Below, piece by piece: positions 11,987 to 24,016 of a stretch of 64,000 bases of DNA. Source of the DNA: Coleophoma eucalyptorum (lineage: Eukaryota > Ascomycota > Leotiomycetes > Helotiales > Dermateaceae). The stretch spans positions 620,001 through 684,000 of the forward strand of contig JALRME010000021.1 of NCBI GenBank assembly GCA_026120035.1, written 5' to 3'. The notes under the pieces were generated by a model. It worked only from the letters and a program-made list of their open reading frames with translations. It did no database searches and had not been told where the DNA came from. Made by a program: the position numbers and the translations under genes. Numbering within the stretch: position 1 is the first letter of the stretch; each line of letters starts with the position of its first letter.

Positions 11987-12894
11987 TTACTGCAAATACC
12001 AGCTTGGCGAATTTATATCCGCACGAATATTCCAAACCTCCTCGGCGTCCTCCAACACAGTCCCAAATTCGACCTTATGCACATCATACTGCTCTTCTCC
12101 ACTCATCAAGAGAACTGGCCCTTTAAAAGGGAGTGTGATTTGCGAGCAACCGAAATATCCATCCTTAACTAGTCCGCCGGCATTGCAGTATACTACACAG
12201 ACATTTTGCTCGTACGCCCTTGCACAGATGATGCTGTTGATTAAAGTCTGCTCGCTATCTGGATTATGAGCGAGTCCTTTGGGGCCGCAATCTTGAGATT
12301 TCCAGTGCGTGGGGATGATGATAATTCTTGCGTCTTGCTTCACAAGTTGTCTAAATGCTTCCGGAAAGGCGAGATCCCAGCAGATCAGCAGACCGATTTT
12401 CCCAAATTCCGTTTCGAAGGTCACATGCTCACTGCCCGCTGTGAATGCTAGTCTCTCATCGCCCCAGAGATTGACCTTTCGGTAGCGCTGAAGGATGGAC
12501 CCAGTTCTGTCAATGTAACATGTTGTATTGTGGTAGCTGGGATTTCCACTGCCGTCAACAAGGACTTCGGCAAAGCTGCCAGGTACAATGTTGACATTTA
12601 GTTCCTGGAGACAACTTAGTCATCAGCATAGGTAGGTTTTACAAACACTACCTTGGCAAGAGCCTGGAAGTGTTGGATCTGCTCCTCAATTTCCTGGCAA
12701 AACTTCGTTCGGTCGTCATGAGCATCGTTCGGGACAGAATGCATGCCTAGCGCCATCTCTGGAAGCACTATAAGATCTGCGCCATCTTTCGCACTTTCTC
12801 GGACGAACGTTTCTGCTCTTAAAAATTGCTCTGCCGGTCGAGAATTTGAGGGAACATTCAGTTGTATCAAAGCCACTGTCGGGTTGCTAAACAT
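11987..12894 (-). CDS. Carbon-nitrogen hydrolase (nitrilase superfamily)
   Basis: Hydrolase of non-peptide C-N bonds (amidase, nitrilase or carbamoylase type). Exons: 12894-12652 and 12604-11987 with a 47-nt intron, 286 residues. The catalytic triad is complete: Glu46 in VLPEMAL, Lys124 in YRKVNLWG and Cys156 in LICWDLAFPE. The overall length is typical of single-domain family members, and there is no signal peptide. It is divergent from the MFS gene at 13480 with 585 bp between start codons, which may mean uptake and hydrolysis of one nitrogen compound; this is inference. The stop codon overlaps a possible donor site (GTAAGA), so the C-terminus could be extended by an extra exon. Substrate is unknown. 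Confidence 0.85.
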
Positions 12895-13479
12895 GGTGGG
12901 CTAAGAGACAGCTGTCGATACGCTACCAATAAGTCAGGCAGAATAAGTATTCAATACTTCGAACTATAACACGGCTGCACTCAGTAGCAGGAGTTAAAGA
13001 CCAATACCCTGGGTACCAACTCTCGAAGACGATTTCAGCACTTCACTATCATGATGGTGTGTAAGATATGCATGAAGATAAGAAACGTCAAAAGTGGAGG
13101 ATATTGACTGGGTGTGTTCGGGTTCGCCATCCCGATAGATCGCAAAAGTTAAGCGACCATGACCATATGGCAAAGCACAGTCGAAAGAATGGGGTCGACT
13201 TTAATGGCTATGAATGCACCAATAATGATTCTCTTGCCTACAGGGACCCCAGTTCTCCGCAAATATTTGGAGCCAAGTTTCTTATCGCTGCAGGGGCTAC
13301 CTGCTGCTGTCTTCCTGTTCCTGTGTAGTTATCATCCTGAATAAGGTCACGGTCGGACGGAGATGAAGAAGACCGAGATAAGATAAGCTTGCTGTATATG
13401 CTGTAGATTCAAAGTCAACCTAAATCCCTTCTTACTTTTCTCTCCCCATTCAGTATCTACGTTGTGGACGTCAGCCAAG
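12895..13479. promoter_or_regulatory. Shared divergent promoter region, nitrilase and MFS genes
   Basis: 585 bp between two divergent start codons. No coding signal. A pyrimidine-rich segment (CTTACTTTTCTCTCCCC) lies just before the MFS start codon. No specific regulator site was identified. Confidence 0.45.
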
Positions 13480-15445
13480 ATGACAACGCCTATACCACCC
13501 GTCACTGCGATCGACCAAGTGGCTGTCGAAGAGAAGAAGTCAGAACTCGACGTGTTGAAGAACACTCATAATGTCGATACTGTCGATACTGAAGAGAAAG
13601 GGGATGTCAATCCGCTTCCAAATGATCAATATGAACAGTTCGAGATCGATGGTGCATATGCTCAGAAAGCGCGTCTTGTAAATGAGGCTCTGCAGACAAT
13701 TGGAATGAGAGGGTGGCAGTATAAGATGTGGGCACTTTGTGGTTTTGGTTGGATTGTGGATAATGTAAGACCATGCTACACAATATTTGATAGAGGTTAA
13801 TTCTAAGTATAGATTGCTGGATATGGCTTGACAGTCACTTACACACCTGTCGCAAACGAATTCGCTATTCCGAACGTAACACTCACTGGAATTGCTTACT
13901 CTCTGGGAGCCCTTGCTGGTGCAATGTTCTGGTATATCAGCTGAAAACTTCAATATCCTTACTCAATATTATTACTGACAATCTCCTAGGGGACCAATGG
14001 CAGATATTATTGGCAGAAGATGGGCGTTCAATATGACTCTATTTCTCGTTGGGATATTCATGATTGGTGCAGGTGCCAGCAACAATATTTATACTTACGG
14101 TGTGATGTTTGGCATTGTTGGCTTTGCCTCGGGTGGTAACGTGCCAGTTGCCTCAGTCGTCTACCTAGAGTTCGTTCCTGCGAGTGGCCATTACCTTCTG
14201 ACCATTTTGAGTGCTTGGTGGAGTGTAGGTGCTGTCATTGATGCTGTAAGTGCCACTCTCCAAACCAGAATATCATGGACTCATTTGAACCAGCTCTTTG
14301 CCTGGCTTTTCGTCGGAAAATTCTCTTGCGATATGACCGTATCCGAAACCTGTTCACGAGCCGACAACATGGGGTGGCGATATACACTTTGGACTGTGGG
14401 TGCACTTGTTTTGGTCCTTGCATCTATTCGATTTTTCTTCTTCCGCTTCCCCGAGTCACCATATTACCTTATTACACGAGGTCGAGATGCCGAAGCAATT
14501 GAAGTGATCAAGCTCATTGCAAAGAAGTCGAACCGACCTTGTGATTTGACACTGGAGATGTTTGAAGACATCAACGAAAGATACAACCAGCCGACTACTA
14601 CTACCACCACCACAGCAGTGCTATCTAAGTCAGAAGTGTTCGCAAGTCAGTTTAAGCAGCTTTCGTGGCGAAAATTAAAGCCTCTGTTCACAAAGCCAAA
14701 ACTTGCTTTGCATACATCCTTGGTGATCTGGATTTGGCTTGCTATCGGCTTGGCTTATCCGCTATACTCTTACTTTTTGCCTGTCTACCTAGCAGCAAAG
14801 TTTAAAGCTATTGATCAAACCTCAACTTTATCTTCGACTTATCGCCAGTACTGTTATATTGCCGCTTGTACAGTTCCGGGTCCAGTGATTGCTGGATTTA
14901 TCATCGAGACGCGCCTCGGGAGAAGATATACGATGGCAGTTGGCACGGTCTGCTCAGGGATCTTCCTTTACCTGAGCACGCTTGCGAATACAAATGTATC
15001 TGTAGTGGCATGGAATTGCGTGGCTACTTTGGTTATGAATTTTATGTTTGCTATCCAAGTAAGTCCTGTTCCCATGTACTGTCCATGGTTAAATCACAAC
15101 CCCTCCATAATTATTACTTGATTCTTTAAATGGCCACATCAAGCATAAGGAGAGCCGCAGAGACTCAAATGACCTATCTCATGTCTCTTGATTCTGGTAA
15201 ACCTAAGCTAACGTGATCAGTATGCATACACTCCCGAATCTTTCCCGCCCACCATTAGAGCAACCATGAACGGGGTCTGTGCTATGGTGGGATATGTCTG
15301 TGGTATTGCAGCACCGGTCATTTCGTCACAAGCAGGCGTTAACACGAATATCCCGGTTTATATCAGCGGCGGGTTCTTCTTGTTTACGGGACTGGTTATG
15401 TTTGCGCTGCCTTTCGAGACGAGTAGCTCTTCTGGTTTTCACTGA
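13480..15445 (+). CDS. MFS transporter, SV2/sugar-porter-like
   Basis: Membrane transporter of the major facilitator superfamily. Exons: 13480-13764, 13813-13931, 13990-14245, 14294-15058 and 15221-15445, 549 residues. The soluble N-terminus is ~80 residues. The first membrane segment leads into the MFS motif GPMADIIGRRWAFN (loop 2-3). A cytosolic central loop carries a run of about seven Thr. The second loop motif is ETRLGRRYTM, and the exon 5 motif YAYTPESFPPTIRAT is typical of the SV2-like/metabolite transporters found in fungi. Intron 3 (14246-14293) is 48 nt and in frame, so it can be read through; removing it restores the family pattern. Substrate cannot be told. The divergent nitrilase gene suggests an organic nitrogen compound or acid, as inference only. 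Confidence 0.82.
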
Positions 15446-16055
15446 GTTGAAAGAGGAGCTTCTCGGCTGGGTTTCAAGTTCAAAACTAGGAGGTTGTGAA
15501 CTGAAAGACAAGGCCGAGTTGTTTCCACCAGAGTAAACACCTGATCACTGGCATTGCCCATGTTGATATTTCCCAGGCTAAATTGATCCCTCATCGCGAT
15601 TCGAGCATGTACATATGACCGACCGAATAGGCAATTAAAGCTAGTTGCATAATTGATAGATCTCTGTCGAAGAATATTTTACTGCGTCTCAGCTCAATGA
15701 AATGAAAATCCATACCATGGGTGATTAATAGAAGATACAATCCGGAATGTATTTAATACGCAAGAGCGTCAAAACTACAACGGGTACTACCAAATGCTTC
15801 CACTTTCAAAGTATCTTGATAATCCTCAATGACAGGACTGGGCTAGATTGATAACTCTTTGTTATTTTCTTGTCGGGTTTACTCGTTTCGTGAACCATCG
15901 ATCAGTCCTCTTTAGCTTCCATGGACATTCCGAGACCCCAGAATGTTTCAAGGCTTTTTTATTATTACATTAATCACTAGAATAATGTCGTGAGTCTTTG
16001 AAATAGTCGAAATGGCCTTGAGGAAAGAGTCAAAGAATATGTAAGGCGTGAAAAG
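15446..16055. other. Convergent 3' region, MFS and FUSC-type genes
   Basis: AT-rich sequence between two converging genes, presumably both 3' UTRs. No coding signal recognised. Confidence 0.5.
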
Positions 16056-19000
16056 CTACAGAACTTTCTCGGCCTTTTTCCCTGTGCCTCTTTTACTCGC
16101 ACCTGCCCCCTGACTACCATCCCCAGAACTCCTACTTTGGATTAACCTCGCACTCTCTTCTGCAACCCAACTCAACCTTCGACTCCTAACACGTTGCAGG
16201 CTCCTCGGCAATTCCTCTTCATCTGCGATCCTTTGCCTCTCCAACAATTCCTCATCGTCATCTCGGACCTTTGGTTTCGTGGGCATAGATTTCGAGGATG
16301 AGACGGGGAATGTGGAGGTTCGTCTTTTGGTAAGTCCTTGTACTTGGAGAACTGAGGGAATTGTGTCCTTTGCTTCTTCCTCCTCATCCTCCTCGTCTTT
16401 GTTATTCTCATCAATTTCTTTATCGGGAGGAGTAGTCGTAGAGGTGGATGTAGACGATGACGCCTCAGTCTGTCCATGAGTCGATGATTGAGGGGACACC
16501 GGCCGCGCAGGAAAGGGTGTTACGCGATCAATGTACTCACGATATGTAGGTCGGGTTAATAGCCCACTCCGGAATTCATTTGCACCTACCAAGAGCTTCG
16601 TCAAATCGATTAGTTCTTCTAGATACTCGATAACTTCAATTTGCCCTGCTGAGGCTGCATTCCAAGATAGGTACTTCTGCCGGACCATACGCTTTACCAT
16701 CGCCATTTCTATGCTTGCACTTCGCGCGTCGTCTGTATTGTGTGTAGATGCTTGATTCGAGATGACTTCTCGAACACGGTTCACCATCCGGAGATGAGCA
16801 AGTCTTGCTGATGGTAAGAATTGAGGTAGAGGCAACTTGGTCGTGAGCGCTTCGTGCACGGCGAAGAGGATCAATGTTATACTCCCTGCAACGTTGCGAC
16901 GATATGCATAGACTTGTGCGTTTAGTTCTTCAAGAACCCCAGATCCATATTCCTGCCGAAGATGGAGCATGTTATCCATCTTGTCCACGATTGCTCGAAG
17001 GACATAGAGAATTTCTGCATACACTAGGGCCAGACCCTTGAATGAGCCTTTAAGACGGGGCTCATTGGCACAGAAAGGCAAGAATGTCTCCGCTGCCGTG
17101 AGCGCAGCTTCTGCTTTACCTTTGGCTCGAGCAAAGCGCTTCTGGACGGCTTCGGAATGCGTATCTACGTTGCTTCCGGATTCTACGCCATGCGCTAGGC
17201 AGCCTTCCATTTCGCTGATTTGACGGATGGAAGAAGCCAAGGATTCGACGAGGCGGTCTCGAGCTTTCACAGGGAATAGGACAATCTCAACAGCCAAAGC
17301 CACAACACCTCCGATGAGAAATGCAATGAGGCGTTTGAGAAAGTTCTCAGTTGCGGTTCCTGGTACGGTGTGGTCTGCAGTGGCTACAAAATGTTAGTAC
17401 TATAGTTTTGCGGGCAGTAAGAGCGTAAAACACTAACCTAGGGCAACAATAGACATAGATACGATAGACACCATGCCAGCTTTGATATACTTAGACCCCA
17501 GCTGGATATACGCCGATGGGATGATGCCGATTACAAGGAGAACCACACAGACAACCCGATTTCCACTTCCAGCCTGGTATGCAGCATAACCCCAAATACA
17601 CCCAAGAGTGGTACCGACAGCTCTCAACATAAACACGCTAACTGATGTCCCAATCGCAACTTCTGTAATCAGCACTAATTGTAGTGCTGCCCAAAGCCCT
17701 CTGTTCAGAGAATACCAGGTATTCCATTTGTAAAGGAATGCCGGCCATGTAACCAAGAAGGCAGCCACAGTGAGCTTGATCGCATACAAAACATCATCGC
17801 TTGAAGCAAGATACTCAATAAAATCTGCTAGGCCATTTCGCAGACTATGTACTAGGCTGTTCTTTTCCTTTCGGCGGTGAGTTTTCGCGGTAGTTGCTCC
17901 CGAGTCGGCGATAATCGCACGTTTGGGAGCGGAATTCTTTGGAGGTACCGATTCCACGTCACCTTGTCCCAGACCCGTGAGAGGCTCCTCGCTGTCCGAA
18001 GATGGTTGGTCTTCCTGCGTATTGGGTTCCTGCTTGCCGGATCTTGCATCCTGGCGTGCTTCGGCTGGCAGTGAAAGAGAATCTGCCTCACCACCAGATG
18101 CAAGCCATTTACGCCAGTTAATTCTTGGAGCATAAAGTCTCCGCCGTCCATGACGTGCTTGTCGCTTTTCAACAATAATCCTTGATTGCCGAAGCATTTC
18201 CAGTGTTTGTAATGCCGCTTGACGAAGATTCAGTAGAAATGACGATATGAGGAAAGTCTCCATGCGAGGCATGATATCAATCTCTGGTGCCTCCATATCG
18301 TGCAGAGCAGCAGCACCTTCAAGAGCCAGTGCGGAATTTCTATCAAAGTCTGCTAAGGCATCTGTAAGGATATCAACGCGTATGTCGATTTCCTGCAGCT
18401 CGATTCCTTTTGGAGCACGAGCCCCTGAAGGTAACTTTGGAACATCATAGCAGTATGCAAGACATGATGAGACCACATCGACACTTCGGTCAATTTTCTC
18501 TTGTAAATCCGAAAGTGGCTTCGAGATACGTTTTACAAGGTACTTGAGGAGATCCACATCGCCGAACTCAATTTCCTTTCGAGGTTTGACAAGCTCTAAG
18601 TCTTCCTTCTCAGATTCAAGGCTGTCTCGCTTCTTTTTTGCCTTCTTTTTCCTTTTCCTCTTCTCCATCTTCTTCTCTCTTTTTGTTTCCTTGCCTTCAT
18701 CTGCCGTATCATCGTAAGAGCTATCGACTCCACTGGTCGGTCGAGATGAATCAAAAATGTGGTCTACCTGAGCTTCATCCGCAAGGCTCTGTATGTGAGC
18801 ATCGTCGGAAGCTCTCTTGTCGTCACCATCACCCATCAAGGCATACTTGCTTTCGCAGGCACCAATAAGGGCAATGGTGTTTGAGACAAGCTTTTTCATA
18901 GCAGCACCACTAATTGGCTTGAGATCTCGTGGTGGTAATACAGCATAGGCAACTTCAAAGTTGCACTCTGTTTGGGCAGCTTTGCAGCTAGCCAATTTAG

Positions 19001-19928
19001 CACGTAACTTGGCTTTGCTGTCAGTCAACGTTTTTAATTTCACTGTCTTCGGTGCCGTGTCTTCCTTGGAAGGCGGGTTTTTGTCCACTTCCTTCTTCTC
19101 TCTACCAAAAACCGTCTTTAACTTGTTCCAAAAGGAGGTGGACCGAGTCTCCACTGGGGGCTTTTCTGCCGCAGTGAGAACAGGAGTAAGCTCACAACGG
19201 CTTTCAGATAACTCCATAGTATTCGGCGAAAGGTCTTTAACCTCCGACGTCTCGACAGAGTTGATGAAGTACTTGCCGGCGCTGCGCAAAGCGGCAACAG
19301 TTTCTCCTAGAGTTTCAATAGTCGTGATTCCCAAAAAGCTGCTAGAAAACTCAGGTAGCACCAGGGTATTGACAGCAAAAAGAATACCGCCGGCCAGTAA
19401 AATCGGGTAGAGCAGTTGAGTCACGCCCAAGACTGAGACTGATGTTGCCGTACTTGTCAAGTCGACCACTGATACAATGATCATGAGTAAGACAAATATG
19501 AAAAGCCGAGGAGTGTGGGATCGGAGGACACCATGGAATAAAAGAGCAAACAATAAGAAGATCCCTCGAATGGTATATGCAGCTGGACGGTTTGAATCAT
19601 ATACCACACTGGACAAGTAAAGTCCAAGGGATGACCAAGCCACACCAAACAGCGCTCCAGAAATAGCCAAGATAAGTGCCTCAGCCATGGCTCCGAATCT
19701 TCTACCTGGATGGCCAAACACAGTGGTGATCGGTGCCAAATAGGCGGCCTTTCCGAGCCTTGATACAACAGCTGGTATGAGGGCTAGAATGATGGCAATT
19801 GTAGTAGCCAAGGTATTTTTCAAGATCCGTTGCCACAGGTTATTTGTCTGGAGGTTCGTCCATATCGCCAATACTCGCTTCTCTGCGAGATCGACTGCCT
19901 TCTCCAGGACATTTTTTGACTGCCCCAT
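16056..19928 (-). CDS. Large FUSC/DUF2421-type membrane exporter
   Basis: Probable aromatic acid or drug exporter of the fungal family that combines fusaric-acid-resistance-like membrane modules with a DUF2421 tail (yeast Bre4-related). Exons: 19928-17438 and 17383-16056, 1,272 residues. A first membrane block spans roughly residues 35-195 (several hydrophobic helices after NTLATTIAIILALIPAVVS). A ~500-residue soluble centre follows, with a strongly basic Lys/Arg/Glu stretch near 435. A second membrane block starts near 705 (LTVAAFLVTWPAFLYKW) and crosses the single intron. The C-terminal ~400 residues are soluble, with a Glu/Asp run and Ser/Thr-rich low complexity. The two membrane blocks look like tandem halves of one transporter. 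Its start lies 487 bp from the divergent IST1 start. Substrate is inferred from the family only. Confidence 0.85.
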
Positions 19929-20415
19929 TGTCCAATGCTCAAGGACGACCCAGAGCGTTCCGAAACTCTGATATCCCCTTATCTATGACTGGTTTCCCGT
20001 CAGTCATGATCTCTGACGCGTTATCAGACTATGCCTGAACGCGTAGCGTTCTTCTTATGCGTATATGATGCAGCAAGACCAAAACTACGCGCACAACATA
20101 TATATACAGAGAATGACGGAAAATGAAAGAATTGTGGCGATGAGAATACTCGTCTTTGACTCAGAAGGATTTTTTGATATTAGCGACGCGACTGGGTTGA
20201 CCCGGTTACCGTAAATGTGTCCAAGCCCCTCCAACGTCATTCATCAGCCCCTCTGTGTTAAGCCAGCTTTCCGTACACGAGATTGGACCAGCGACATCTT
20301 GACCTTGCACGAAAACCTTCCTTGACGGTATAATCCGAATAACGAAACTGTTTGTCGACGGAAAGTGTAGAGACAACAGAGATTTTATCGAGACGACTAC
20401 TGCTTGTTCGGAAAT
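19929..20415. promoter_or_regulatory. Shared divergent promoter region, FUSC-type gene and IST1
   Basis: 487 bp between divergent start codons. No open coding frame or repeat of note; regulatory sites not identified. Confidence 0.5.
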
Positions 20416-21379
20416 ATGGCGCCTTCATCCACCTTGATTGTAAGAGCTCCCCCGGAAGGCTTCCGAGATGCGACAGCCACTGACCATACCACAGTCCAAA
20501 CTAAAGGTCCAGCTTAAGCTCTCGATTGCTCGATTGCGGATGGTACAACAGAAAGATGAAGCTGTATCCAAGCAACAGCGGCGAGCTATGGCCGAACTCC
20601 TTAAGGCTGGCAAGGTCGAATCAGCCAAGATCCGAGTCGAGAATATAATCCGCTCCGATATCACAACCGAATTATACGAAATCCTCGAGCTCTATTGTGA
20701 GCTTTTACTCGCACGAACCGGACTCATGGAGTCTCATGTATGCGACCCTGGCTTGGAGGAAGCTGTAAGAAGCTTGATCTATTCGGCGCCGCGGACTGAA
20801 ATTAAGGAACTGAATCAAGTGCGTATTTTGTTGGTTGACAAGTATGGCAAGGATTTTGCGTTGGACGCTATGGAAGGGAATGGGGTCAGCGAGAAGGTTT
20901 TGAAGAAGTTGGAGGTCACACCGCCTCCGCAGAAATTGGTTGAAGGATATCTAGAAGAAATTGCCAGAACCTATGATGTGGATTGGCCGAAAAAGCCGGT
21001 TGAAGAGCTTGGGTCACCACCGGAATACAATGATGATGACGATGAAAACCCAAGTGGTGGACAGGCACAGAAGAACCTCGAAGCGCCACTTGTCGCGGAG
21101 GGTGCTGGGAAAGAAGCAGAGGAAAGGGAGCAATTGAGCAGAGCCACACCACCACGGAACTTTGACCCAGCTAGTCCGTTGAGGGTCAACCCACCCAGCC
21201 CAAGGACGGATAACCTACATCCAAGAGTTAAGGTTGGGTCACTGGATTTGAAGCCACCAGCTAAAGTACAGAGTGCGGCACCAGTGAGTAAAGGCACTGT
21301 GAGTAAAGGTCCGGTTGGAGGGACGATTCCGGATGTGGATGAATTGGCGAAACGATTTGCAGCATTGACGAAGAAGTGA
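20416..21379 (+). CDS. IST1: IST1, ESCRT-III-associated protein
   Basis: Regulator of ESCRT-III and of Vps4 recruitment in multivesicular body sorting. Exons: 20416-20439 (only eight codons) and 20495-21379, 302 residues, with a 55-nt intron that has a CTGAC branch point. The conserved Ist1 helical domain covers about residues 9-180: it begins SKLKVQLKLSIARLRM and contains AKIRVENIIRSD, the hallmark Arg/Val/Glu-Asn segment, and LELYCELLLAR. The C-terminal part is Pro/Ser-rich and disordered, and the protein ends DVDELAKRFAALTKK, which resembles a C-terminal MIT-interacting motif (the DELAKRFAAL core). Reading from the downstream Met inside the intron would lose the correct N-terminus, so the short first exon is preferred. 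Confidence 0.92.
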
Positions 21380-22035
21380 TGCGGTTGATAGGTAGAGGAG
21401 TTCAGGTGTCCATGTGTTTAGCAACAATGATTTGGCCAGGCAACTTCGATATTTCTAGCATAAACGGCAGAGCGCAGTTAGCAAAAGCATCATAGCCGTC
21501 TCCATTTAGCAAATTTTAATGATCAGGTCCTAAATACCAATACGAGGCTATGAGGCGGGCCCCTATACTCCTGGATCTCTGACTCTACCAGAATTGGGCA
21601 GAGTCAACCAGCGCAGCAGCAGCTTAGAACAGTAGTGCAAGTTTCAAAATATTTTAGCTACCAATGTGAGATATTATTACCTATTAACAGAAATGTAACG
21701 ATAATCAAGAATTCTTTCAATGCAGCAGATTACCGATAATCATATGATCTTAGCCAATTGCAAAACTAAATAGAATGCTGTATAAGTGAAGCGCTGTTTG
21801 GAAGGACGGCTCATGGTTCGCAGTTCAGCAATAAGAGAGGAAAAGAGGCCGGGACCGTGATGGGATTGGGGGGGGGGGGTCTGACAAAATCCTATAAATG
21901 CCTTAAAACATTTGAGACATAATGCAAGGAACATTGGTAGAGAATTCCAATAGAATCTGGTAATGGGAGGATATATGAATCGATGGAATAATTCTATTTT
22001 AATGTATGAGTAGGTCTCCCTCAACTGGACCCGAA
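21380..22035. other. Convergent 3' region, IST1 and acyl-CoA dehydrogenase
   Basis: Presumed 3' UTRs of the two converging genes. It holds a run of 12 G residues at about 21868-21879; otherwise nothing was recognised. Confidence 0.5.
21868..21879. repeat. G12 homopolymer
   Basis: Twelve consecutive G on the plus strand between two convergent genes. Likely length-variable and prone to assembly error. Confidence 0.85.
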
Positions 22036-23571
22036 TCAGTAACTACGTGGAAGCCCGAGGACCTTCTCGCCAACATAATTCATGATCATCTCCCTTGAAA
22101 TAGGAGCGATTCTAGGCACAAAGCACTCTCTTAAATATCTCTCAACATGATACTCTGCGGCATACCCCATTCCACCAAGACTAAGTACGCTTCTCTCACA
22201 AGCTGTAAAAGCGGCTTCAGCAGCTAGATATTTTGCACTGTTACAAGCGACTCCAACAGCCTGCTGCGTCACTGTCTCATCTGTCACTGAGCGATCATAG
22301 AGATGGGCAGCATGATAAGTCGCCAACTTGGCTGCCTCAAGATGCATATACGCATCAGCAAGAGGATGCTGAATGCCTTGGTTCATGCCAATGGGTCGAT
22401 TGAAGACAATCCGTTCTTTTGCATACAGGGAGGCTCGATAGAGGGCGGCATAGCCCAATCCAAGGGCCTCTCCAGCCAAAAGGCAGCGCTCAGCGTTCAT
22501 ACCATGTAGAACGATCTTGAAACCTTGACCTTCCTTCCCAATCAGAGAATCAACAGGAATAGTATAATTATCAAAGAATACTTCGTTTGCATCAATGGAT
22601 CTGCCGCCCATCTTCTTGATTCTTTTCAGGTCAAGTCCCGGCCTTGTTTTATCGAAATCGATGAAAAATAAAGATAACCCTTCAGAAGGCTTCTTCACTT
22701 CATCTAAAGGCGTTGTTCGAGCAAGCAGGATCATCTTAGTTGCCACCTGGGCAGAAGATATCCATATTTTCTGACCTGATATTTTATATTCATTGCCGTG
22801 ACGAGTGGCTGACGTTCTTAACTTTAGTGTTTCTAATCCTGTATTCGGCTCCGTGACTCCAAAGCAGGCCCTGCTTCGACCACTGATCAGGTCCGGGAGC
22901 ATTCGTTGCCTTTGCTCAGCAGTCGCGAACTTGGCCACTGGTTGTGTAGCATATACGTCTAAACATAATTACCATCTGAGTTGTAGCGATACAATGAAAT
23001 CGTATTTCACTCACTTGCATGGATAGACTGCGCTCCAGCCATGCCAGCCCCGCTCCTAGGGTCAAGATCGATCAGTCTTATGTCCCCATTTTCTAGGTCT
23101 GAGAGGACAATACTCTGAAATTGTATGTAGCATCATTGTGGCTTCTGATATTCCGAGGCCAGCACCGCCAAGATCTTCTGGTAAGGCAATACCTATCCAT
23201 CCGTTTCTGGAAAGAGCGGCATGCAACTCATGCGGATCTAACATCATGAGACGGCTTCATATGGACGAGGATGTAATGCTTACACTCTCCTGACTCATCA
23301 TGGTTTGCCCAATATTCCTACATTAATCAGGACATGCGGATTGACTAAGGCTTTGTTGACTCGGCATGTGACTTACATCGGGATAATTGGCACAGATTTT
23401 TGAGATTGCTTCTCTCACCTGGAGTTGAGTATCGGAAAATAAACTGGTTTCCATCAAAGTATTTAATTTTCGAGGAGTAGAAGTAGAGAAATGTTTCGCA
23501 CGGTGCCCTATCTGTAAGAAGAATCTTGTTGCGTCTGAACACCCCAATACACCTCGTATTCGCGGTATCAT
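22036..23571 (-). CDS. Acyl-CoA dehydrogenase family protein, probably mitochondrial
   Basis: FAD flavoprotein of the acyl-CoA dehydrogenase fold, acting in fatty-acid or branched-chain acyl-CoA oxidation. Exons: 23571-23377, 23317-23284 (34 nt), 23237-23114, 23055-23015 (41 nt) and 22958-22036, 438 residues. The N-terminus MIPRIRGVLGCSDATRFF with further basic residues and a Ser/Thr-rich stretch looks like a mitochondrial presequence. Family blocks seen: WIGIALPEDLGGAGLGISEA, CFGVTEPNTGLETL, GQKIWISSAQVA and LGGMGYAAEYHVERYLRE near the C-terminus. Five exons with two very short ones make automatic models liable to error. The 445-bp region to the divergent INCENP start is shared promoter. Chain-length specificity cannot be told. 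Confidence 0.87.
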
Positions 23572-24016
23572 ACTTGTGACTTTCAGTTGCATACAAGCCG
23601 TAAATAGAAAATGTATCAATGAATATTGCAATTTTCACCATGTAGGAACGCAGATGGAAGAAGTCAATGACCCATATATAGCAGCACCAAAAGGAGGGGA
23701 ACTCTCCGCTCGATCTCTCGAAACAGATGTTCCTACTGGGGAAGTTCTTATTGCCGAACATCACCGAAAACTGGAGTGGGAGATGCACGTGCACAGGACG
23801 CGCTAGTGGTGGAAGCTCTCGCGATCAAAACAATGCAATACCAGGATACACTGAACATCAACGGCTCGAGCCTCAACATTCAGCAACAACGACCAACGAT
23901 AAAGAATTGGCCCTTACTCTTGAACACGACATGTTATTATAACACAAGGGCATTTCGACTTCAGCATTTGCGATCTGGTCCGGGACTCGACACGCTTTAT
24001 TTTTACACTTTCCACC
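23572..24016. promoter_or_regulatory. Shared divergent promoter region, acyl-CoA dehydrogenase and INCENP genes
   Basis: 445 bp between divergent start codons; no coding signal or defined site recognised. Confidence 0.45.
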
